A DNA stretch of 64,000 nt, taken from Pyropia yezoensis (taxonomy: Eukaryota > Rhodophyta > Bangiophyceae > Bangiales > Bangiaceae). Location: NCBI GenBank assembly GCA_009829735.1, contig CM020618.1, positions 13,436,568 through 13,500,567 of the forward strand, in the 5' to 3' direction. The first letter of the stretch is position 1. Each line of letters opens with the position of its first letter. The translations under genes and the position numbers were made by a program. The notes beneath the pieces are model-generated. The model did not search any database. It was not told the origin of the DNA and saw nothing but the letters and a program-made list of their open reading frames with translations. Shown piece by piece: positions 40,175 through 51,664 of the stretch.

Positions 40175-40640
40175 CCCCCCACCCCCGGCCTTGGCCGCCA
40201 CCGCCACCGCCGCGACGGCCAGCACCCGCCGGGCGCGCCCGTCGAGGGCCCCCACCTTCGCGGCGAGCGGCCGCATCACCTCCCGGGTGGCGAGAGTGGT
40301 GGCCTCCACGTCGCCCCCCCGGTGGATGTGTGCCTCGACCAGCGCGTTATAGGCGGGGAGCATCGCATCGGTAGGTAGCGCCCGAGGCGTCCACGCCGGG
40401 TCCCGCCTCTCGGTGGCGGCGGCGGCGGCGGCGAACGCGGTGGTCTCCATCTCCGCCACCGCCGCCTCGGAAACCGCCACTGCCGCAAAGAGGGCGGCCA
40501 CGCCCGCCCCACCCACGTCCCGATCGTCCATGCCCGGGCACGCGTCGCCCAGCATCAGCAACGTCTTGGAGTGGAACCCGCAGCGGGCCCAACAATTTGC
40601 CAGCGCGGCCGGGAGCCACTCACGGGCTGCTAGTCAAATG
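40175..40640 (-). pseudogene. Host-gene fragment at the LTR element's right flank (possible helical-repeat protein)
   Basis: The minus strand reads ANCWARCGFHSKTLLMLGDA, then AYNALVEAHIHRGGDVEATT and REVMRPLAAKVGALDGRA before running into the LTR. 'Y-N-A-L-V-E-A-H...G-D-V-E-A' resembles a pentatricopeptide-type repeat, and the first block resembles the helical pairs of RAP/FAST-type proteins. The insertion seems to have cut a minus-strand host gene; its other side would lie left of 32170, where only low-complexity frames are seen. The assignment is weak. Confidence 0.35.
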
Positions 40641-42050
40641 TGGCAACCGCCTGGGCCGCGACTGTGCCCCCCCACACACCCGGTCCGACGCCGGCCGCCC
40701 GGCGGTCTTGTCCTGGGTCTACCGCGCGGGGGCGGCAAACGCGTCAGCGGCGGCCGCCGCCGCAACAGCCACCGCCACCGCCGCCACCGCCGCCGACACC
40801 GCCACCACCTCTGCGGGTGCCAGTGTCACCGATCCACACCGTACCGCCCTCCCGGCGGCGCTTACCGGCGAACTCCCTCCCCCCACCCGCGGGCGCCATT
40901 GTCACCAACCCACGCTCCACCGCCCTCCCGGCGACGCTTACCGGCGACCTCCCCCCCCCCACTCGCGGGTGCCGGTCGCCGCCGTCCGGCCTCTAATGGC
41001 GGTCACCACCGTCCCGAGGCTCCTCGCTGCCGTCACGGGGCCGCTTGCCACCGTCACGGTGGGGCGCGTCGCCGCCGGGACCGGGCACGTCGCGGTCGGG
41101 GTGACGGCGCTTGCCGCCGCCGGCGGCGGGATCCACCGTGCCACCCCCCGCCATCTCCGTCGCCGTCCTATGCAGCCACCTACGGGGCAGACACGGGGAC
41201 CCCACGGTCCGTAAGCGCCCGCAAGGTGCCATCCGCATAAAGCACGAACAGGTCCCGACACGGACGGCGCGTACACCTGCAAGGTGGTGCCCCCGCCGTC
41301 GCTGCCCGCGGCGGCCGCCCGCGCCGCGTCGACGCGGGCGCAGAGCGCCGCCTTGGCCGCCACCACCCCCATTCACCGTTCGCCCAGACGGCGGAGCGCC
41401 GCCGCACGGGCGGCCAGGTCGGCCGCCCGCCTGGCGGCCTTCGCCGCCCCCCCGTCACGGCACTTTGAGGATGTCCACACACCCCCGCCGCCGCCGCCGC
41501 CGTCCGTGCCGCCACCATTGACCACGCCGATGCCGCCGCCGCCGTCATTGTCATTGTCGTCAGCGGCAGAAGGGGGGGGGGGGGGGAGGGGAGTCGGAGG
41601 GCGCAACCGCCGCGGCGTCCGCCGCCTCCGCTGTTGCTGCAGGGGAGGCGGGGGACGGCGGTGTCCCCCGGCGGGTGGCGTGGGTGAACACGCGGGGTAG
41701 CCACGATGCGTGTTGGGATGGCGGCGACGGCCGTGCGGGCGGGCGGGGGCGCGGCGTCCGTCCGCCGGTACGGACTTAGCGGTCGCGCGCCTGGCGGCCG
41801 TCGGCGGCGACCTCCGAGGTACGCCTCAACCTGCGGGGCCGTTTGGGAAGAGGCAGGCAGGGCCATGTGGGGGGGGATAATGAGGGGTGGGTGCGGGGGA
41901 GTGGCCTGGGGCAACTGTCGCCCCCCCCCCCCCCCCCCTGTCGCCGGGGCGCATTTGGGGGGGGGGGGGGGGGGGGGGTCTGGAACCGGGTAAGGGGGGG
42001 GCCCGGTGCAATCGCCCCCCCCCCCCCCACCCACCCACTTTCGGCGGTCC
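40641..42050 (-). other. Possible host-gene remnants on the minus strand
   Basis: Protein-like pieces occur in changing frames: AARRAADLAARAAALRRLGE, AALCARVDAARAAAAGSDGG, TTLQVYAPSVSG, then RDLFVLYADGTLRALTDRGV ending at a TAG near 41213. The order suggests one gene with frame changes at the G/C runs (41573-41590, 41920-42025). No family is recognised. Confidence 0.25.
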
Positions 42051-42239
42051 CCCCCCGCTCCCCCCCCCTCCCCTCAGAAACCGTCGTCCGGGTGACGGAG
42101 GCGCGGGGGGTGCGGACACTGGGAAAGGGGGGGCCTGGTGCAACCGTCCGTCCCTCCCCCCCAAACCAGACGGCGGTTTTTGAGGGGCAGGGCACCTACA
42201 CGGCAGTGCGGCCTGCTGACGAGCCACCGTTACGTGATT

Positions 42240-42395
42240 GGGGCAAGCCGGCGGGCCAGGGACTTTGAATTGGGCTGGCCGGCAGGCCACCGACAATGCG
42301 TGGCACAGGCCGGCAGGCCACCGACAATGCGTGGCACAGGCCGGCAGGCCACCTACAATACGTGGCATAGGCCGGCAGGCCACAGAAAATACGTG
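42240..42395 (+). repeat. GGCCGGCAGGCC minisatellite, array 2
   Basis: Four to five units of GGCCGGCAGGCCACCGACAATGCGTGGCACA type, the same core and orientation as 31490-31995, now on the other side of the LTR element. Confidence 0.88.
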
Positions 42396-43600
42396 GTGCC
42401 CGCAACGTGGGAGGAGGACGAAGGCGGAAAGGGGAAAAGCTGGGCCCAATTCGGTAACACGTTCCCTGGACCAGTGCAGGGTCCACGCTCCAGATTTCAT
42501 AGTAAACTGGGCCGCTTCTAGACCCACCACCAAAAAAAAAAACTGCCTCCAAACCCAGGTCTGGGGTTGGGACCAGGGATGGGACCGCGACAAAGTACAG
42601 TCAGTCAATCGATCGGACCGAAATCAACTGCCCATAAAGCAAAGAAGTCGTATCAAGTCGATCAGTGCGCAACCACAACTCGGGTGCCGTCGGCAAGCCG
42701 AGTTTCCGAGCGCGAACGCTTGGCAGTGGCGAAACCCCACCCCCCCATGCTTGACATCTGCAGTGTCTGCGCCATCGCGCGGTTCAGTCAACACGCGCAC
42801 GTCGGCTCGCCCCTCGTCCCTCCCTCGCATGGCCGCTGCCATTCGCGTCCGGTGTGGTTTGCGCCGCGATCCTTTCCCGCCGTCTCTCCCCCATCACCGC
42901 CTCGTGTTCCTTTGTGTGCACGCCGCCGCTGTTGGGGACTGTGCGCCACCTCCCTGCCGGTACTGCACCGGTTGTTGGCCGGCTGTCCAGCGGGCCCCCT
43001 CTCCTCCCCTCCCCTTCTCCGCCACCCTCCCCTCCTCCCCCCCCTGCTGTCCGCCGTCCCTCGCCTGCCTGCGTGACATCCCCCCCCTCCACCTTCCTGT
43101 ACCTGCATGTGTCCCGCTGGCCGCTCTGTGTCTCCTTTGCGCCTCCCCCCCTTCTGCCATCAGCCTTCCGGCACCTTCTGGCGTCCTGTCGGTCCCCGAT
43201 TCACTGTACTCCATCCCCCCAACCTGCCCTGTTGACTTACCCGCTCTTCCCTATCTCTCCTGTGCGGGTCGTTAACCTCCTGTTTGTGTTTGTGAACCCT
43301 TTCGATCTTTCTGCCTATCCCTCTCGTCCTCCACCCGCACGACAAAGAGGGCTGCATCGCTCCACAGGGCTGGCCACCCTCAAGGTCATCCAGCGCTCAG
43401 TGCTCTTCCGTGCTCGCACACCCTCACCGCTCCAACCCAGTCAACCTGCTACCGGCACATCCCCGGCGCCCACGCCCCTTTCTGTGCTGCTGCCCTGGAC
43501 AAGATGCCATGAAGGCGAGCTCAACTTTCGGACCAAGCATGGGAGGACCCCCTCGGCGACTGTGATGACCAAATCTACGACATATTTTCTGTCGGTCGTG
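42396..43600. other. No supported gene
   Basis: Mixed-composition DNA. Long plus-strand frames (about 42850-43650) are Pro/Ser/Leu-rich with cytosine-rich codons and no domain. The right part merges into the start of the Harbinger element, whose left end was not found. Confidence 0.4.
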
Positions 43601-43647
43601 GCGCCGGAGGATTTTCGCCCGATGGTGGCGCCGATGCGGATGCTCTT

Positions 43648-44867
43648 TTGACCGAGGCTGATGTGGGTGGCTTGGCCGTTGAGGATGAGCCGCTGCCTGA
43701 GGACGATTTTGATTCGGGCCTAGCTGGGAGGGAGGCCAATATCCTCGATGATGCAAGCGACGAAGAGACCGGCACGGCCGCTCTTTTGGCGTTCTCCGTC
43801 GCGCTGCTTTTTCTAAGGCCGGAGGTGTCGCTCCCTGCCAGTACGTGCGTGACAACGGTAAAGAATGGATACGGCGGCTTGACGAGCGCGATGGCCCGTA
43901 TTTTTTCTCGAAAATCCGCATGACACCGTCGTCGTTTGAGGCTCTGTACGAGCTGGTGTTGCCCTTTTCGCGCGTGGATGGCGACGGCGCGGTGGGGCGT
44001 CCACCGTCAATATAGCCTCGCGTTCGACTGCTCGTAGTCGTGTTCCGGCTTGGCCAGGGGGGGAGCCAGAGCACTTCTTGTAACGTGTCGGACATAGCTC
44101 AGTCAACGTTATCTCCCATACTGCGCGAGGTGGTGAATGCCATCCTCGACGCTCTGCCCCGCCCTCGCTTCCCCACGACGGAAGCGGGGCAGGCTGCCGT
44201 GGCGGAGCGGTTCGAGTCCCGACTGGAATGCCGTATCCGCAAAGTCGCGGGTGCCGTCGACGGCGGCCTGGTGCCAATCCGCACCCCCCCCGCGAAGTTT
44301 AAGGCGGCGTTCAACACGAGGAAATGCTTCTATGGAGTCATCTTGTTCGCCATCGTCGACGCCGCCAAGCGGTTTCTGATGACCAGATAAGGACTGCGTG
44401 GCTCGATGGCCGACAGCCGCGCCTTCAAGGAAAGCGCATGGTACGACCGGCAAGTGAGCAGCACACCTGTGCTTCACCCGGGATATCTTCTTTTGGCTGA
44501 CGGGGGGTTCGCCCTGGAGACGTGGCTTGTCAAGCTGTACCCAAAGGACCAACTGACCACCGAATGGCGGCGGTTGTTCAACCGGTTTGCATGCTCACCT
44601 CCAGCTGTCGTTGAGAACGCCTTTGGGCTTTTGAAGGGACGTTGGCGCGTCCTACACCAGAGCGTCTCGGCTGAAACGGAGTTTGTGCCCACCATTATTG
44701 AGTGCTGTGTACGCTTGCACAACTTCCTGCTTGACCAAGGGGACACCTGGCACGACACGGTGGACTCGCGGGAACAAGACGACGCGACGACAGCAGCTGA
44801 CGCGCTAAACAGTGACAATTACGAGCGATCTGTTCAAATGCGTGATGACTTAGCAGACGCTCTGTGA
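43648..44867 (+). pseudogene. PIF/Harbinger (HARBI1-like) DDE transposase, decayed
   Basis: An acidic N-terminal stretch (43648-43800) is followed, in frame 0, by ERDGPYFFSKIRMTPSSFEA, VFRLGQGGSQSTSCNVSDIA, VAGAVDGGLVPIRTP, FKESAWYDR, LLADGGFALETWL and VENAFGLLKGRWRVL. These match the HARBI1/PIF order and give a DDE triad: Asp in AVDGG, Asp in LADGG, Glu in VENAF. The frame is constant from about 43842 but is cut by a TAG (44013-44015) and a TAA (44388-44390). The acidic part is in another frame. No terminal repeats or TWA duplication were found. Confidence 0.82.
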
Positions 44868-45407
44868 GAACTGTGTCATGCGTAAGACTTTTGTGAATCT
44901 TGTGACGTACAAATTCAGCCAGTCGAGGCCTCATTGAAATCGCGACCAGCAGGAGCAGCCTGCATGGCGGCCCCCAGCCTGTCCGATGAGAACAACAATT
45001 CAATGCATCGATACGACGGTTACAAGCACAGAGTGAGCCCTGCAACAACTTGAGGACTCTTCCAATTGCAGTGCGCTAAGGACAAAACTACTCTGGGAGT
45101 CTCTGCCCGACGCCGGGCGCCGGCGCACTGACCTGCTACGGCACGAAAACACTAGCAGATCGACCCCTGTCGTCTACACGGACCCCCCCGCAGCCGACTC
45201 TCCCCCAGTCGCCCCGACACCACCTGCCCCCCCCCCTCGTGCCGCCTCGCTACTCCCGGATGCCCCGCCACCCCTGGCCGCCCCGCCTCCTCCCACAGGC
45301 GCCTCACTGCCCGCCAGTCCGGCGTCCCCCGCCGCGCTGCCGCCGCCGGCAAGGCCGGCCAGCCCATCACCATCACCCGCAATCAACTCGCGTTGCATAG
45401 CAAGCAT
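44868..45407. other. Gap between convergent Harbinger genes
   Basis: This is the 3' space between transposase (+) and Myb-like (-) genes. C-rich at 45180-45380; no frame is supported. Confidence 0.45.
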
Positions 45408-46783
45408 CTACGGCACAGTGACGTAGGCGGTCGCAAAGTGAAGCATGCACGCCGTGATACTCTCGCTCGTCTTGCGGCGCTGGTCCGCGTCGTTGTTTTG
45501 CTGCAAGAGGGCAGCCTCTTTCTCCTTCACCGAGACCATACGCTCAGCGAGTGCCAGCCGCCCGTCTGGATATTCATTTGTCCACTGGGCCTCCATTAGA
45601 ATTGCCTGAAAGCGCTCCGCGCGGCTGGACTCGGCGCTGGTCATCGCATCGGCGACGCGGTTCAGCACTGCCATCTTGGCAGGTGCAGAAGGCTACTTGC
45701 TCTTCAACGCGCCCGGAGGCGCTACGCGCGCCACGCCAGGAAGCCCAGGTGAGCCAGCAGGAGATGTGGGGGGCGAGGCCGAGTTGCCCCGCAAGCCACC
45801 ACCGACGGCAGGGGGCCACGGGCGCGCAGGTTACCCACGGGGTGCTTGGGGATCTGAGGGTGAGGGGGGCGAAAGACCTCCAGCCCGGCTGGAGGGAGCG
45901 TCGCGTCCGATGGTGTCCCCGACGCAGCGAGCCTGCTCCATCACTCCCTGATCCCCTTCTACGGCACGGGCCCCGGAGCGCGCAGGGGAGGGTACGGCGC
46001 TGGAACGCGCAGGAGAGCGGGGAGGGGTCGGCAAGCCAGACTCTAGCACAATCTGACGCTCCACCTCCGCGGTCGTTTTCCAAACAGCGTGCCCTCTGTC
46101 GTAGTCCCCGCATTCGGCTGCGCGACAGGGGCTCCTCACCGCGGGGGGGGGGGGGGGGGGGGGATTGTTGCGGTTGGGGAGGTCGCGCTCGGTGGGATTT
46201 TCATGGCTCCCACGTAGTCAAGGTAGATGAAGAGTCAGCACGAGTAGAGGGTATACGTACCTTTCTTGTCCACGACGTCTTGCGTGGCTGCCCCACGATA
46301 AAGCAGCTTGGACACCTGCTCGTCGACAGCGCGCCATACACTCGACAGCTTCTTGATCTTCGCCATCACCTTGGGGCCTTCAAAAGCCTGTGAGGCATTG
46401 GTGTTGTTGAGCACGGTCGCCCAGCGAGCGTAGATTGCCCCCAGCTGTTTCGTCTTATTGGTGCTCTTCAGCGCCAATCGCCTCTCGCTGAAATCGCTCA
46501 GCAAGCCCAGGACTTGCGCTGTGGCAGCCGGCGTCCACCAAATCTTCTTAGCCGCTGGGGTCCCCGCCGAGGTGCCCGTGGAGGCGCGGGGCGCGCGCCG
46601 CCGCTTGCGGTTGCGGCGTGCCGAGCCACGCGCAGGCCCGTCCATGTCCGGTGATGAAGTCCCTGCGGCCGACACGTCCCCCAGACGAGGAGGGGGAGCG
46701 ATTGATGTCGTGTCCGATGGGGAGGACCCACCCCGAGCGGCAGGGAGTGGGGCAGTAGGTGAGGGACCCGACGGAGAAGGCAT
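45408..46783 (-). CDS. Myb/SANT-like DNA-binding protein of the Harbinger element
   Basis: Start ATG 46783 (MPSPSGPSPTAPL). A basic patch (RRNRKRRRAPRAS) precedes a Myb/SANT-like trihelix: IWWTPAATAQVLGLLSDF, LGAIYARWATVLN, AKIKKLSSVWRAVDEQV. PIF/Harbinger elements encode such a partner that carries the transposase to the ends. A likely intron runs from GT at 46260 to AG at 46118 (minus strand, G|GTACGT...GCAG|CC), joining to ECGDYDRGHAVWKTTAEVER. The C-terminal helix (VKEKEAALLQQNNDADQRRK, 45408-45674) lies after a stop at 45831, so another small intron or a break is needed. The 143-bp intron holds a G run. Confidence 0.65.
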
Positions 46784-47332
46784 TCTTCCTGGATCGCACG
46801 GGGAGGCGCGACACGGGGGGGGCAGGATGGGGCGACGACGGTGAGGCTGTCGATGGGTGGTGTGTCTGGGTCGCGAAGAGATGACGTGGTGCAGTGGCAG
46901 TGACGTCGTCGCACCTGGGTCGCCGCAGAGCCCGTTCTCCTTCAAGGTTGGTGCACGATTGCGCTGGAAATCTCGATAATACACTTGAATACATGTACTT
47001 GTGTTCCACAAATGCGTCGTTGTCCTAGACTTGTTAGTCCAGTTCCCAGGACCTGCCACCACCGCCGCCCCTGGTGCGATCAAAGCACATCGATCGTCAC
47101 AGGGCGCACGCCGCGAGCCAGACCGTGCACAGGGTACGCATTACCGGATTGGGCACTGACGACTCCCCATTGGCACGGGTAAGGCCGTCTGCAGCACGGG
47201 AGCCGGCGGCTCAGACGGGAGCAACCGCACAGGAGATGGACTAAATAGAAAAGACAAACAGGAGCAAGGGATATGTACTCAGAGCCCATTGCTCCTTGTC
47301 TTCTTTGCCCTCCCCGCACCCCGCCCGCACAC
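46784..47332. other. Gap right of the Harbinger Myb gene
   Basis: No gene is seen. It should contain the Myb promoter, the unseen right end of the element and the 3' end of the zinc-finger gene. Confidence 0.4.
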
Positions 47333-47955
47333 TCACGCGCTGCTGCTTGTCAAATCGTGGCGGGTGGCCATGTGGACGGCCAGGTCGCTGCGCTGGCTAA
47401 ACCGCGCCGCCGGACAGCGCGGGCACTGAAACGGCCGCTGCCGGTCGTGGACGGCGCGCTCGTGGCGGGTCAGGTGCGGCCGCTGGCCGAACGCCTTGCC
47501 ACAGCGGGTGCACGTAAACGGCCGCACCCGCAGGTGGACGGTGAGGGTGTGCGAGTGGAGGTGCGCCGCCTGGATAAACCGCAGGTCACACTGCGTGCAC
47601 GCGTACGGCCGCTCCTTGTCGTGCGCGGCGGCAACGTGGAGGTTGAGGCTGTGTTTGTCGCCAAAGACGGCGGCGCAGCGCTTGCAGCCGACCGGCGCGC
47701 GGCGCTGGTGCACCAGCCGCGTGTGCCGCTGTGCAGAGGACTTGTGGAGGAAGGTGGCCGTGCACTGGGTGCACGAAAAGATGGCGCGGCCGCCCGCACC
47801 GGCCGTCGTTTTGACAATGGCGGGGGGGAGGGAAAAGGGGGCCGACCGGTGGCCGTCGCCGCCGCTGCCACCGCCGCCGCCACCAACACCGCCGCCGCCG
47901 CTGCCGGGGCTCACAATGGGGACGCCGCCACCAATCCGTCCGCCGCCACTGCCCA

Positions 47956-47987
<32 letters not shown>

Positions 47988-48200
47988 ATAAAGGGCGGTG
48001 TCTTGGAGGTGGGAGACCCCGTCGACGGGCCTGGCCTGCCGCTGGCCCCGCCGGGCCCACCACCCCCGCCGCCATATGCACCGCCAGGGTGACCGGACGG
48101 CGGCCCCCCCTCATTGAGGCCGTCCCCTCCTCCACCGGGCGTGCACGACGTCATCTTGACTTCGGGCAGGCCGCCCAACGCCTGGAATGGGTCGCCCTGC

Positions 48201-48231
<31 letters not shown>

Positions 48232-48727
48232 GGACCGTGTCAAAAAAGGTCGAAGAGCGGCCGCTGTCGCCAAACGCCCCCCCGTCCAGGCCATCGGCGG
48301 CCCCGCCCCCCCCTCCCACCCCTCCCGCCGCTGCGCCGCCCACATGCAGCGGGTGCATTGGCAGCGACAGGGCGGGTGGGAAAGGATGGGCGAGGACGCT
48401 GAGGTGGGCGTCCTCCAGGTGGCCCATCTGCGGGGTGGAAAAGAGGGGGTGCACGGGCATGGGCAGGCCGACCAGCGAAGACGGCGGCAAGTGGCCACCG
48501 TGAGCGCCGCCCAGGGGGGTGTGCCCGGGGTGTGACGGCCGCCTGACCGGCCCCTCATGGTACTGGGCCAGGAGGTGAGGGGGGAGTTGGGCGGGCGGGA
48601 TGGGCACGTGGAACGTTGTCGCGGGCGTCATGGATGCCGGGTAGGGGCCAGAGGGCCGCTGCTGCTGTTGATGCTGTTGTTGCGCCATCAGCTGCTGTTG
48701 CTGATGCTGCTGCAAATGTTGTTGTTG

Positions 48728-48803
<76 letters not shown>

Positions 48804-51142
48804 AGCTGCAGCTGTTGCTGGGTCAAGTGGGTCATTCGCTCCAGATGCGCCGCCCCTCCATCGTCCGTCGCTCCGCCAATGGCGTTGAGGAGCGTCACGG
48901 GCAGGCCCCCGTCCGACACCTTGCTCCCGCTCCCGTCACTGTTGTTGCGGCTGAGCGGGTGGCGTCCACCGCCGCCGCCACCGCCAGCCGCTGCGCCACC
49001 ACCGCCCGCCCCCCCCGCACCGAGGGCGTCATGAAGGTCGGACAGGGGCCGGAACGAGGAGCCGCCCAGGCCAAAGAGGGCCCCTGCCCCCAGCGGCGCC
49101 TCCTCAGCCAGCCCGCCGGGGCGGCCGCCCCCACCAGTGCCGCTGCCACCACCGACTCTTGGGGGCGGGGGGAGGACCTTGGGCGCCCCGCCGCTTGGGA
49201 AGTGCCCGCCCACACCTCCGCCGCCGCCGCCGCCGCCCCCACCGCCCGATGTCGCCTTCTCCAACGACCCCGCCCGGAAACCGTGGGTCCCCACCGCACC
49301 GGCCAGCACCCCCGCGGGGACTGGCCGGTACGGCGGGGGCGACAGCGTGGTCGACGCCCTGAAGGCCGACACGGAGGCGGCAGCGGCCGTGGCCGGGGCC
49401 GCCGCGGCCGCTGTGGCGGTCGATGCCGGCGGGGGCGGTTGCCACAGAGACGTCTCGGCAGCCCCGCCGCCCAATAGGTGGGACGTCATGTGCAGGAGGG
49501 CGGGCGTGTCCAGCGCCAATATTGAATGTCGCGACGGCTGGGGCAGCCCGCTGCCGCCGCCGCTGCCACCCGTCCGGACACCGGAAACGCTCCCAGCAGC
49601 TGCCCCTCCCCTGCCACTAGCACCACCTCCCGCTGCACCATCCCCCCCTTCGTGGTCCTCGAGGGAGTGGTGCACCCCCCCAACCCCCCGCCCCCCACTC
49701 CCCCCCATGGGGGACAGCAGGTGCGACGGCAGCCCGCCGTCAGACGCCTTGCTCCCACTCCCCCCACTGCCGCCGCTGTTGTTGCGGCTGAGCGGAAAGC
49801 GGCCCGCAGACGCAAGCACCCCCCCCGGCGCTCCCCCCGACAGGGCGTCGGGATAGTCCGCCATCGGCCGAAACGGGGACGACCCAATGGTGTACAGCGC
49901 GTGGCCAATGGCGCCCATGGCGTCGCCCCCAACGCCGCCACCAACGTCGCCAAGGGAGTCGGCAAAGCCGGGGCTCCCCAGTGGGCCAAGGCCGCAGCTC
50001 GTCCCGACGCCACCGCGGTCGCCGCGGTCGCCCCCACCAACGCCACAACCTACACCGCCGCCACCGTCACTGCCACCACCGCCGCCGCCGCCACCGAGAA
50101 GCGATGGAACCTTGTACGCACCAGCGCCATAGCCAGAGGGCGGAGAGGGATCCCCAACCGTTCCTCCTTCAGGGCCACCGCCGGCACCCCCCCCACCACC
50201 GGCGCCACTGCCACCACCGCCACCACCACGGTCATTGGTAGCAGCACCGCTGCCGCCGCCAGAGCCGCCACCGTCGCCACCGCTGCTGCCGCCGCCGCCC
50301 GCCCCTCCCCCCCCACCCGCGCCATCCGCGGCGCCAGCCACCCAGCCGGCACCCCCCCCCGCCGCGGGGGTGTCAAAGATAAAGTAGCCAGGGCTGACGC
50401 CGTCATCAGTGGCGGCGCCGTCGGCCGCCTCGTCGGCGGCCGTCCCGCCCGTCCGCCCCGCCACCGCTGCCGGCACCGCCGGCAGCGGTGCCGTCCCCAA
50501 CGGGGCACCGCCCCCGTCCCGTGGGCTGTATCGTCCGCCGCCGCCGCTGCCGGCTGCGCCCCCCGAGCCGCCCGACGGGTTACGGCTAAGGAGCCCCCCC
50601 ACCCCCCCTTCCCCCCCGCCGCCGCCGGCGGCCGCGGCAGCGCCCCCGATGCCACCGCTGCGGGGCGTCGTGTGGCTGCTGCCGCCGTCATTGAGGCCCG
50701 CAATGTTGGTCGGCGACGCGTTGCTAAACGCCAAGCCCGTCAGCGTCGACAGGGGGGGGAGTTTGAAGTTGGGCATGCCCCCGCCGCCACCACCGCCGCC
50801 GCCGCCACCACCACACCCACCGCTACCGCCACCAGTGCCACCGCCACAGCCACCCCCCCCACCACCGCCACCGCCGCCCCCCGCACCGCCGTTGCCGACC
50901 TTGGCTTTGGGCCCATGCAGCGTCCGAAGGGCCACCCCGGCCATGCCATCGCCGTCAGCAGCATTGCCGGCCGGGCGACACAGCCGCCCCGGAGCCGCCG
51001 ACGCTGCTGCCGCCGCCGCCGCCGCCGTCACCGGGCCGCCCCCGCCGCCGCCGCCCCCGTCGCCGGCGCCATCCCACCGGGGTGGCCCCGACGGCGGCAC
51101 CGCCGCTACCCCCCCACCGCCTCCTCCGTCTCTCCCGCCCAT
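47333..51142 (-). CDS. C2H2 zinc-finger protein with polyglutamine tract
   Basis: A 1269-residue protein from the ATG at 51142 (MGGRDGGGGGGVAAVPP); the frame stays open a little further upstream. Nearly all of it is Gly/Pro/Ser-rich and probably disordered. A Gln tract with His breaks lies at nt 48660-48825. The C-terminal 150 residues hold five tandem C2H2 fingers: FSCTQCTATFLHKSSAQRH, VGCKRCAAVFGDKHSLNLH, YACTQCDLRFIQAAHLHSH, FTCTRCGKAFGQRPHLTRH and FQCPRCPAARFSQRSDLAVH. It is likely a DNA-binding transcription regulator in the nucleus. Recurrent internal blocks (PFRPMADYPDAL, FRPLSDLHDAL, PLSRNNSGGSGG/PLSRNNSDGSG) suggest internal duplication. Single exon. The target is unknown. Confidence 0.85.
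48655..48830 (-). repeat. CAG/CTG trinucleotide tract (polyQ)
   Basis: Nearly pure CTG on the plus strand, read as CAG on the coding strand, with a few TTG and ATG interruptions. It encodes a run of about 25 uninterrupted Gln plus flanking QH-rich sequence. Confidence 0.93.
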
Positions 51143-51624
51143 AGAGTCCAACGTCAAGGCCACAGGCGCTCACGACGCCTGCTTTCTTGGACACCCTCGG
51201 CCTCCAACCCCCCCGCTCCCCTCCCCCCTCGCCCGACCCCTGACCCCACCCAGCCCGGTCACACGCGTCCCACCACAGGGGCTGCAGGGGCCACACAGGT
51301 CCCGGCGGCGCACCGACCAGGACGCTGCCGCCGGGCGGCCGGCTACCACAGCGCTACTGACCTGGTCGACAACCAGACACTGGGTGTGGGATGGATGGCC
51401 CACCGCACGACCGCCGTCTGGCCCCGCCGCGTCCACGTCGTCGGCCCGGCTCGGTCGCCGCGCAGGTGTGGGGCGCCGGCCCGGCACTGCTCTTCACCCC
51501 GCCTGCCGCTGCCGCCGCCGCCGCCGGGGCGGGCACTCACCCCTGCCTCAGTCGTCACCCCTGCTGGCGCCCACCACCGGCGCACCTGCGGGGCGCGGGC
51601 GATACGGACCCACCCGCCGCCGAG

Positions 51625-51664
<40 letters not shown>

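Noticed and set aside
41573-42070. G/C runs taken as possible telomere or centromere repeats
   Set aside because: They are plain homopolymers without a TTAGGG-type or higher-order unit.
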